This document shows positions 16,751 through 23,597 of a stretch of 64,000 bases of DNA, piece by piece. The notes under the pieces are model-generated. The model searched no databases and had not been told where the DNA came from. It was given only the letters and a program-made list of their open reading frames with translations. Source of the stretch: VRUE01 sp963748075 (GTDB lineage Bacteria > Actinomycetota > Thermoleophilia > Solirubrobacterales > 70-9); assembly GCA_963748075.1 (NCBI GenBank), contig CAVVHQ010000049.1, positions 1 to 64,000 of the forward strand, in the 5' to 3' direction. Numbering within the stretch: position 1 is the stretch's first letter; each line of letters starts with the position of its first letter. The position numbers were made by a program, and so were the translations under genes.

Positions 16751-17353
16751 CTAGTTGCCTTCGCCCTGCCGGCCACCCTGAGAACCGCCCTGCGGGCCCC
16801 CGAACTGGCCGCCCGGGGGAGGCGGCGGCATCTGGCCCTGACCCTGGCCTTGGCCCTGACCCTGCGAGCCCTGCGGCCCGCGCGGCATCTGGCCTTTCTG
16901 GCCGTTCTTGGGCGGCACCATGATCGCTTTCGCGGTCCCGCCTTCGGGCCCGCAGACGGTGACCTCCTGCCCGGCCTTCAGGTCGGTGACCGAGGTGTTC
17001 CGGCCAGGACCGGCCAGCACCTTGGTCTCGTCGTCGACGGCGATCGTAACTTCGTTGCCGTCGTTCTCCTTCACCGTGATCGAGCTTTCGCTGGTCGAGA
17101 CGACCGTTCCGCGATCGAGCCTGACCACCTCCGCCTTCCCTTCGCGCTGGACGTGGAGCTGGGCATAGGTCAGGTCCTTGCCCATCGCACCGCCCGGGGG
17201 CGGCGGCATTCGTTTGCCGCTCGGCGGCTTGCGGGTCTGGGACTTGCCGCCGCCGGAGTCGCTCTGCGCCACCGCGACGCCGGCCAGCGCGAGCGCCGCG
17301 GCGATCCCGATCGTGGCCACCGCCTTGGCGCGCTTGCGGATCGAGTTGAACAT
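16751..17353 (-). CDS. Secreted DUF5666-like protein with Gln-Gly-Pro-rich tail
   Basis: This 200-residue protein has a signal peptide (AVATIGIAAALALAGVAVAQ) and a Pro-rich linker. A small beta-barrel-like domain follows (VRLDRGTVVSTSESSITVKE, then EVTIAVDDETKVLAGPG and LKAGQEVTVCGPEGG). That pattern resembles DUF5666/OB-like extracytoplasmic domains. The last 50 residues are a GQGQGQ and MPPPPPGG low-complexity tail. It is the first gene of the block before the response regulator and kinase. The TTACA direct repeats upstream suggest control by that pair. Function is unknown. Confidence 0.7.
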   Translation of the reverse strand: MFNSIRKRAKAVATIGIAAALALAGVAVAQSDSGGGKSQTRKPPSGKRMPPPPGGAMGKDLTYAQLHVQREGKAEVVRLDRGTVVSTSESSITVKENDGNEVTIAVDDETKVLAGPGRNTSVTDLKAGQEVTVCGPEGGTAKAIMVPPKNGQKGQMPRGPQGSQGQGQGQGQGQMPPPPPGGQFGGPQGGSQGGRQGEGN

Positions 17354-17424
17354 CTGGAACCTCCTGGTCGCTTGCTTGTACAGGGCGATCCTCGAGCCCG
17401 TGCGTACGGCGGCGATCAGGGGCT

Positions 17425-17440
17425 TGTAAGGGGGATGTAA
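17425..17440 (-). promoter_or_regulatory. Direct-repeat site for the OmpR-family regulator
   Basis: On the minus strand the sequence reads TTACATCCCCCTTACA: two TTACA half-sites starting 11 bp apart. This spacing is typical for tandem binding of OmpR/PhoB dimers. It lies 72-87 bp upstream of the start of the secreted protein. Binding by the adjacent regulator is inferred. Confidence 0.45.
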
Positions 17441-17518
17441 GCCTCGGCCGGCAGGTCGTCCCCGAACACCCGCGGGGTTTGGTTAGGATACGGCCGTCTC
17501 GTCGACGAGAGGAGAATC

Positions 17519-17830
17519 ATGAGGCTCAAGGTTGCGATCGTGGCGCTGCTCGCCGGCCTGCTCGCGACGGCGGCCGTGGCAGAGGCGCACAAGCTGCCGT
17601 ACGGCCCCGCCAAGCGCGCCATCCAGCAGGAGACCACCGAAGTTTGCGGCGAAGTCGAAGGCTGCAGGAACTGGAGCGTGGGGCCCTGCCGGCGGAAATC
17701 CTTCCACCGGATCGACTGCGTCTCCCGGGTGACCAACGGTGAAGGAAACTCCTGCGCCTGGGTCTCGATCGCCCGGGTCCCGGCTCGCTCCCGCTTGATC
17801 CGCGTCCACCACAAGCGCATCTTCTGCTGA
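17519..17830 (+). CDS. Small secreted cysteine-rich protein
   Basis: This 103-residue protein has a signal peptide (MRLKVAIVALLAGLLATAAV). The mature part has six cysteines (VCGEVEGCRN, GPCRRKS, RIDCVSRV, NSCAWVS and the last residue Cys), enough for three disulfides. It is basic at the end (RLIRVHHKRIFC). No known domain is recognised. AGGAGAATC before the ATG is a good ribosome site. It diverges from the DUF5666-like gene and may share its control region. The even cysteine count and export signal suggest a folded extracellular protein. Confidence 0.65.
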   Translation: MRLKVAIVALLAGLLATAAVAEAHKLPYGPAKRAIQQETTEVCGEVEGCRNWSVGPCRRKSFHRIDCVSRVTNGEGNSCAWVSIARVPARSRLIRVHHKRIFC

Positions 17831-17881
17831 ACAAGGCAGCGCGGGCCGGTCGCAGGGCCGGCTCGCTAGGTTCCCCACTCG

Positions 17882-19516
17882 ATGGCCCGAAGACGGCTGA
17901 AGCACTGGGGGTGGGGATATGAGGACCAGGCGCCCTCCCGCGAGGAGCTGGAGCGGGCGGCGGGCGGCGTTCGCGGGCAACTCGGCTTCGGCGGAGAGAT
18001 CGAGGCGGCCGTTCCGCTGGACCGCGTGGAGGTCCGCAAGCCGCGGCTGAAGGCGCCGGCGGGCCTCGGCAACCTGTTCAGCGACGACCGCTACGAGCGC
18101 GTGTCGCGGGCGCTGGGGAAGGCCTACCGGGACGTGGTGCGCGGGTTCCGGGGGGAGTTCGAGAACCCGCCCGACCTGGTCGCGCTGCCGCGGGACGAGT
18201 CGGAGATCGAGGCTGTGCTCAGCTGGGCGGAGGCCGAGGGAGCGGCGGTGGTTCCGTTCGGCGGCGGGACCAGCGTGGTCGGCGGGGTCGAGCCCCGCCT
18301 CGGGGATCGGCCGGTCGTCTCGCTGGACCTGAGACGGCTGGACCGGGTGCTGGAGGTCGATACCGCTTCGATGGCGGCCCGGATCCAGGCCGGCGCAACC
18401 GGGCCGCGGCTGGAGGACCAGCTGCGACGGCACGGCCTGACCCTGCGCCACTTCCCGCAGTCGTTCGAGTACTCGACGCTGGGGGGATGGATAGCCACCC
18501 GCGCCGGCGGGCACTTCGCAACGCTCTACACCCACATCGACGACCTGGTCGAGTCGGTGCGGGCGATCACGCCGCGCGGGAGTTGGGAGAGCCGGCGACT
18601 GCCGGGCTCCGGCGCCGGCCCCTCGCCCGACCGGGCGCTGATCGGCTCCGAGGGCATCCTCGGCGTGATCGCCGAGGCTTGGGTGCGGATCCGGCCACGG
18701 CCGGAGTCGAAGCTGTCGTGCGGGGTCGAGTTCGACGAGTTCGCCGCCGCGGGCGGCGCCGTCCGCGAGATCTCCCAGGCCGGCCTGTACCCCACCAACT
18801 GCCGCCTGCTCGACGCGCTGGAGGCCGCCACGACCGGCGCCGGATCGGGCGAGAAGAGCCTGCTGGTGCTCGGCTTCGAGTCGGCCCACCATCCCGTCGA
18901 CGAGCAGATGCGAATCGCCCTCGAAATCGCCGAAGAGCATGGCGGCACCCCAAACCCCCCGCCGACGGGCCGAAATGTCCACCCCGACTCAACAAATCGG
19001 CCCGTCGGGGGGGACGAGGCGGTAGGGGCGTGGCGCAGCGCCTTCCTCTTCGCGCCCTACCTGCGCGACACGCTCGTCGCCTGCGGCGTCCTCTCCGAGA
19101 CCTTCGAGACGGCGATCACCTGGGACCGCTTCGAGGACTTCCACGCGAGCACGATGGAGGCCGTCCGGGCCAAGGTCGCGGAGGTCTGCGACGGCCCCGG
19201 CGAGGGCCCCGGCGCCCCGCGGGTAACCTGCCGCTTCACCCACGTCTACCCGGACGGCCCGGCGCCCTACTTCACGGTCATGGCCCCGGCGGTCCGCGGC
19301 GGCGAGGTGGAGCAGTGGGACGAGATCAAGGCGGCGGCGTCGGAGGCGGTGATCGAGAGCGGCGGCACGATCACCCACCACCACGCGGTCGGCCGCGACC
19401 ACCGCCCCTGGTACGACCGCCAACGCCCAGCGCCCTTCGCAGCAGCCCTAAGAGCCGCAAAGAAAGAGCTCGACCCCGCCGCCATCCTTAATCCAGGTGT
19501 CCTGATCGATCCGTAG
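17882..19516 (+). CDS. FAD-binding oxidase, alkyl-DHAP synthase-like
   Basis: This 544-residue protein has a PCMH-type FAD domain: VVPFGGGTSVVGGVEPRLGD, SFEYSTLGGWIATRAGGHFA and LIGSEGILGVIAEAWVRIRP. The C-terminal substrate domain has FTHVYPDGPAPYFTVMAP and the metal-like triad GGTITHHHAVGRDHRPWY seen in alkyldihydroxyacetonephosphate synthases. The start MARRRLKHWGWGYEDQ also matches that group. It could make ether lipids or oxidise a hydroxy acid. Palindrome B1 is read through in frame near residues 358-377 (NPPPTGRNVHPDSTNRPVGG), in a region that should be a surface loop. Confidence 0.83.
   Translation: MARRRLKHWGWGYEDQAPSREELERAAGGVRGQLGFGGEIEAAVPLDRVEVRKPRLKAPAGLGNLFSDDRYERVSRALGKAYRDVVRGFRGEFENPPDLVALPRDESEIEAVLSWAEAEGAAVVPFGGGTSVVGGVEPRLGDRPVVSLDLRRLDRVLEVDTASMAARIQAGATGPRLEDQLRRHGLTLRHFPQSFEYSTLGGWIATRAGGHFATLYTHIDDLVESVRAITPRGSWESRRLPGSGAGPSPDRALIGSEGILGVIAEAWVRIRPRPESKLSCGVEFDEFAAAGGAVREISQAGLYPTNCRLLDALEAATTGAGSGEKSLLVLGFESAHHPVDEQMRIALEIAEEHGGTPNPPPTGRNVHPDSTNRPVGGDEAVGAWRSAFLFAPYLRDTLVACGVLSETFETAITWDRFEDFHASTMEAVRAKVAEVCDGPGEGPGAPRVTCRFTHVYPDGPAPYFTVMAPAVRGGEVEQWDEIKAAASEAVIESGGTITHHHAVGRDHRPWYDRQRPAPFAAALRAAKKELDPAAILNPGVLIDP
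18955..19013 (+). repeat. In-frame palindrome B, copy B1
   Basis: Arms CGCCGACGGGCCGA and TCGGCCCGTCGG with flanking C/G runs surround an unpaired centre that contains ATGTCCACCCCGAC. The 59-bp element lies inside an intact FAD-oxidase gene and adds about 19 codons. A copy with the same layout lies at 58267-58325 in another FAD oxidase, read on the opposite strand. Confidence 0.75.
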
Positions 19517-19587
19517 CGGGCCCGCCCGCAACAACTGGGAGGGCGCCGCGTATTGAGCAGTTATGAGAGACTTGTATCTACCGATTT

Positions 19588-21228
19588 GTGACAAAGATAA
19601 AGTCCTCATATCCCCCATTTCACCCCGAGCGGCCGGATCTGCCGCTCGCGCTCACCGCCGAGGAGTTTGGGCGCGAGTTCTCCGAGGAGAGCCAACACGT
19701 CGAGTTCAAGAAGGGGATCGGCCGCGGCCAAGTGCAGGACACGGTCGTCGCCTTCTCCAACGCCGACGGCGGCGTGATTCTCATCGGGGTCGCTGACGAT
19801 GGCGAGGTCGTTGGGCGAGCGCTCGACGCCGGCAGCGCCGACGCGATCCACGAGGCTATGCGCGCAATCCGCGAACCGGGTCGCTACTCGCTACACGAAC
19901 TCTCCGTAGCAGGGCGGCCGATCATCGCCGTTTCGGTCGCCCGCCGCCAGGACGGCTTCGCGCAGACATCCAAGGGCGTGGTTCGATTGAGGAAGGGAAC
20001 TCGCGACGAGGCAGCCTTCGGCTCCGAGCTACAGCGCCTGATCAACGAGCGAGCACCCCGGCGCTTCGAGCTGTCCACCGAGTCGGTTTCCACCGCGTCG
20101 GTCGAGCCCGAGTTGGCCGACAGCTTCCGGGCTGCCTTCAACTGGGGCCCCCGCGACTTCGCCGAGAGGCTCGCAGGGCACGAGTATGCAGTCGATGGAC
20201 ACCTCACGGTCGCCGGAACCCTGTACCTCACGGAGGATCCGTCGAAGACTCTTGGCAAAGCGTATGTCGAGATCCTCCGCTACGCCGATGATCGGTCGGC
20301 CAACTACGACCTGCGACTTGAGATCCACGGTCCTTTGCCGGCGCAGCTGGAACATGCGTTGCAGCGGATCCTCGACGAGCTCGGCACCGAGCTGGTGGTG
20401 CTTGGCGTCAGACGGCACGATCTGCCGAGACTGCCGCAGAAGGTCGTCCGAGAGGCTTTGGCCAATGCACTCGCCCACCGAGACTACGAGCTGAATCGCA
20501 CCCCGGTCAGGATCGAGATCAAGCCTTCGTCGGTAGTCGTGCGATCACCAGGCGGACTGCCCGAGCCGGTGACCGTGGACAACATCCGCGAAACCAACGC
20601 GCCTCGGAATATCGCCGTGATTCGGGCTCTGCGCCGCTTTGGCTTGGCCGAGGACGCCGGGATGGGAGTCGGCGTGATGGAAGACACGATGAACGAGGAG
20701 ATGCTCGACCCACCGAAGTTCCACGACAATGGTCACGAGGTCACAGTGACCCTCCCCATTCGAAGCGCGGTGGCGCCGGCCGAGCGAGCGTGGATAAGAG
20801 AGCTGGAGCGGCGCGGCAGCCTGGCAGGCCCGGATCGCCTCCTGCTTGTACACGGGGCGCGGGGCGAAGTGCTGACCAACGCGGCAGCACGAGAGATCCT
20901 CCAAGTCGATCGATCGGGAGCGCGTACCGCATTGCAGCGACTACGGGATGCGGGCTTCCTCGAACAACGAGGAGAGCGAGGCGGCGCCTCCTATCACCTT
21001 GTCTCAAGCCTGGCGCCTCCGGCGGGATTGCTCCTGGGCCCAGACGAGCTCGCCGACCTCATCGAGGGACTTGCTGCAGACAGGCCAATCAGCAACGAAG
21101 ATGTGCGAGATGCAATTGGACTCGATCGATGGAAGGTTCGCGACCTGCTGCGCAGCATGACCCGTGCGGGACGCCTCGTTAAGGTCGGCCAGCGGCGCGG
21201 AACGCGCTACGTTCTGCCCAATCGCTGA
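19588..21228 (+). CDS. AlbA_2 (Schlafen-type) DNA-binding domain / ATPase-like protein
   Basis: This 546-residue protein has an N-terminal AlbA_2/Schlafen core (HVEFKKGIGRGQVQDTVVAF, then SNADGGVILIGVADDGEVVG). A GHKL-like middle (VVREALANALAHRDYELN, SPGGLPEPVTVDNIRETNAP and AEDAGMGVGVMEDTMNEE) resembles the ATP-binding helix-turn domain of COG2865 regulators. Two C-terminal winged helices follow. Such proteins act as transcription regulators or in phage defence. Start GTG 19588 lies in AT-richer DNA than its neighbours, and the gene is followed by structured repeat E1, so lateral acquisition is plausible. Confidence 0.75.
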   Translation: MTKIKSSYPPFHPERPDLPLALTAEEFGREFSEESQHVEFKKGIGRGQVQDTVVAFSNADGGVILIGVADDGEVVGRALDAGSADAIHEAMRAIREPGRYSLHELSVAGRPIIAVSVARRQDGFAQTSKGVVRLRKGTRDEAAFGSELQRLINERAPRRFELSTESVSTASVEPELADSFRAAFNWGPRDFAERLAGHEYAVDGHLTVAGTLYLTEDPSKTLGKAYVEILRYADDRSANYDLRLEIHGPLPAQLEHALQRILDELGTELVVLGVRRHDLPRLPQKVVREALANALAHRDYELNRTPVRIEIKPSSVVVRSPGGLPEPVTVDNIRETNAPRNIAVIRALRRFGLAEDAGMGVGVMEDTMNEEMLDPPKFHDNGHEVTVTLPIRSAVAPAERAWIRELERRGSLAGPDRLLLVHGARGEVLTNAAAREILQVDRSGARTALQRLRDAGFLEQRGERGGASYHLVSSLAPPAGLLLGPDELADLIEGLAADRPISNEDVRDAIGLDRWKVRDLLRSMTRAGRLVKVGQRRGTRYVLPNR

Positions 21229-21274
21229 CCAGTTGCTCGAGGAGCCGGACAGGGCGACGAGGCGGAGGTCCGGG

Positions 21275-21507
21275 CGGCTCCCCCTCACTCGCAACTCGTC
21301 GATGGAGAGTCGGAGGGCTGTCGCCGCTAGCGCCCGGCTCCTCCCGCGCAAGACGTTCGGGGGAGCCACCCACACCTCCGCCCCTCGACAGGCACCGGCA
21401 GCTGTTCGGCGGAGGGGCGCGGGGTGCCCTCTCGACGGGCGGATACTCAAAACGCCGGCCTAATTAGGTCGGCGTTTGTCCGGCGAGAGGGCACCCCGCA
21501 CCCCTCC
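21275..21507 (+). ncRNA. Structured repeat E, copy E1 (candidate RNA element)
   Basis: The element has two folded parts. First, GGCTCCCCC at 21275 pairs with GGGGGAGCC at 21358 around a GC-rich branched core. Second, a long hairpin has arms 21411-21434 and 21484-21507, and an inner stem AAACGCCGG..TCGGCGTTT at 21450-21477 with a conserved GATACTC bulge. Copy E2 at 31264-31494 keeps the folds with paired base changes. It lies between the AlbA_2 gene and the acyl reductase, which converge. Its nature as RNA or mobile repeat is open. Confidence 0.55.
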
Positions 21508-21512
21508 CCCTA

Positions 21513-23504
21513 CTACCAGTGCACGCCTTTCATCAAGTGCGCGAAGGCCACTGCCTCGGTGGTCGGAGCTTTGTCCGGCGCCTCGTCGCTCTTGCCCTTC
21601 GCCGCTTGCGACTCGGGGAAGAGGTTGTAGGCGACGTTGAGGATCCTGTCGCTCATGTGGGGCGCAACCGCGTAGAGCAGCTCGCCGAGGGTGCCGAGCC
21701 GGGTCGCCACCTTCTTCGGTTTGCCGATCATCGCCTTGGCGATCATCTCCGCCGCCTCCTCGGGCGTGATCGCCGGGAACATGTCGTACATCCGGGTCGG
21801 GGCGATCATCGGCGTCCGCACCAGGGGCATGTGGATCGTCGTGATGTGGACGCCGTCGTCGAACACCTCGGAGGCGATCACCCGGGCGAACGCGTCAAGC
21901 GCCGCCTTCGAGGCGACGTAGGCGGAGAAGCGCGGCGGGTTGGTCTGGGTGCCGATCGAGCTGACGTCGATGATCTGCCCCGACTTGTGGGCCCGCATCG
22001 AGGGCAGCAGGGCGAGGATCAGCCGCACCGGGCCGAAGTAGTTGACCTGCATCGTCCGCTCGTAGTCGTGGAAGCGGTCGTAGGCGAGCCCGACCGAGCG
22101 GCGGATCGAGCGGCCCGCGTTGTTGACCAGGACGTCGACTCGCCCGTGGTAGGCGATCACCTCCTCGGCCATCCGCGCAACGTCGTCCATGTCGGACAGG
22201 TCGCAGCGATGGACGTGGGCGACGCCGCCCGCGGCCTCGATCTCGTGTTTCGTCTCCTCCAGCTTCTCGACCGAGCGGGCGACCAGCAGCACGGTCGCGC
22301 CGGCGTCGGCGACCTTGACCGCCGTCGCCTTGCCGATCCCCGAAGACGCTCCGGTGATCAGCACCACCTTGCCGCGCACCGCCGCCGCGAGCGAGTGGTC
22401 CTTGAACAGGGCGGGGTCGAGGTTGCGCTCCCAGTAGTCCCAGACCCGGTCGACGTAGGTCTCAAGCGGCGGCACGGCGATCCCCGACCCCTCGAGCGCC
22501 GCCTGCGCCGCGGTCGAGTCGAACTGGGTCGGGTAGTTGACGTAGTTGAGGACGCCGGCCGGGATGCCCGCCTCCTCCAGCGCCATCTTCGCCGCCCGCT
22601 TCGCCGGCGGGAAGAAGCGCAGCCCGGTGCGGACCAGGCTCGTCACCGGGTCGGTCACCTCGTGATCGAGCCGCAGCGCCGCCCGCGGCGCATCGGCCGC
22701 CCCGGCGAAGAGGTTGATCGCCTCGCCGGCCGTCTTCGGGTTCGGGTCGGTGAGGTGGAAGGCCCGGCCGTCGAGGCCCGGCTGGTGGGCGATGTGATCG
22801 ATCGCCGCGGCGACGAAGTCGACCGGGACGATGTTGATCTCGCCGCCCTCGATCCCGACCGTCGGCAACCAGCCCGGCAGCACCCGCCGCGCCCGCTGCA
22901 GCAGCTTGAAGAAGTAGTAGGGCCCGTCGACCTTGTCGATCTCCCCGCTGCGCGAGTCGCCGACCACGATCCCCGGCCTGTACACGCGCCAGGGCCGGCT
23001 GCACTCCTCGCGCACGACGCGCTCGGACTCGTGCTTGGTGCGGAAGTAAGGGTGGGTGTCGAGGTTCTCCGCCTCCTCGAACATGTCCTCCCGCCAGGTG
23101 CCGTTGTAGAGGCCGGCAGCGGCGATCGAGCTGACCTGGTGGAAGCAGCCGGCCTCGATCGCGCCCGCCAGTTCGACCGCGTGCCGCGTCCCCTGGACGT
23201 TGGCGGCCTCCTGCGCCCCGGCGCCGGCCGCCATGTCGTAGATCGCCGCCAGGTGGAAGAAGTGGTCGACGTCGCCGCGCAGAGTCAGCAGGTCCTCCTC
23301 GCTGACGCCCAATCCCGGCGCGGTGAGGTCGCCGGAGATCGGCACGACGCGAGCCCCGTCGGCGCCCCAGGCGGTCCGCAGCTCCTCCAGCCGGCCCCGC
23401 GACCCGGAGCGGACCAGCGCGTAGACCGTGCCCTCGCGCTGCAGCAACCGCCCGACGAGATTGCGGCCGATGAAGCCCGTCGCTCCGGTGACGAAGTAGT
23501 TCAT
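21513..23504 (-). CDS. Two-domain SDR, fatty acyl-CoA/acyl-ACP reductase-like
   Basis: This 663-residue protein starts with an extended SDR domain (MNYFVTGATGFIGRNLVGRL, then FHLAAIYDMAAGAGAQEAAN and a Thioester-reductase-like YFRTKHESE). After residue 370 comes a classical SDR (GKVVLITGASSGIGKATAVK, NNAGRS, SYK-type SAYVASKAALDAF). This tandem order is found in mycobacterial acyl reductases that convert acyl-CoA or acyl-ACP to aldehyde and alcohol for wax or storage lipids. NADPH is the likely cofactor. The catalytic Tyr-Lys pairs are visible in both halves. Start ATG 23504 is clear. Confidence 0.8.
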   Translation of the reverse strand: MNYFVTGATGFIGRNLVGRLLQREGTVYALVRSGSRGRLEELRTAWGADGARVVPISGDLTAPGLGVSEEDLLTLRGDVDHFFHLAAIYDMAAGAGAQEAANVQGTRHAVELAGAIEAGCFHQVSSIAAAGLYNGTWREDMFEEAENLDTHPYFRTKHESERVVREECSRPWRVYRPGIVVGDSRSGEIDKVDGPYYFFKLLQRARRVLPGWLPTVGIEGGEINIVPVDFVAAAIDHIAHQPGLDGRAFHLTDPNPKTAGEAINLFAGAADAPRAALRLDHEVTDPVTSLVRTGLRFFPPAKRAAKMALEEAGIPAGVLNYVNYPTQFDSTAAQAALEGSGIAVPPLETYVDRVWDYWERNLDPALFKDHSLAAAVRGKVVLITGASSGIGKATAVKVADAGATVLLVARSVEKLEETKHEIEAAGGVAHVHRCDLSDMDDVARMAEEVIAYHGRVDVLVNNAGRSIRRSVGLAYDRFHDYERTMQVNYFGPVRLILALLPSMRAHKSGQIIDVSSIGTQTNPPRFSAYVASKAALDAFARVIASEVFDDGVHITTIHMPLVRTPMIAPTRMYDMFPAITPEEAAEMIAKAMIGKPKKVATRLGTLGELLYAVAPHMSDRILNVAYNLFPESQAAKGKSDEAPDKAPTTEAVAFAHLMKGVHW

Positions 23505-23597
23505 CGCCCGCTCAGATTACCTCGTGTCGCGCTGGCCCTCGCGGCCGGGTAGGTAACGCCCAAAGCTGACCGCGCCCGTTTCATAGACTGGTTGGAG

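Noticed and set aside
16790..16870. Tandem repeats in the DUF5666-like gene as a regulatory repeat
   Set aside because: They are codons of a GQGQGQ low-complexity tail.
21302..21463. Short ORF (start MESRRAV) conserved in both E repeats
   Set aside because: Residue changes are not conservative, while base changes preserve stems, so a structured nucleic acid fits better than a peptide.
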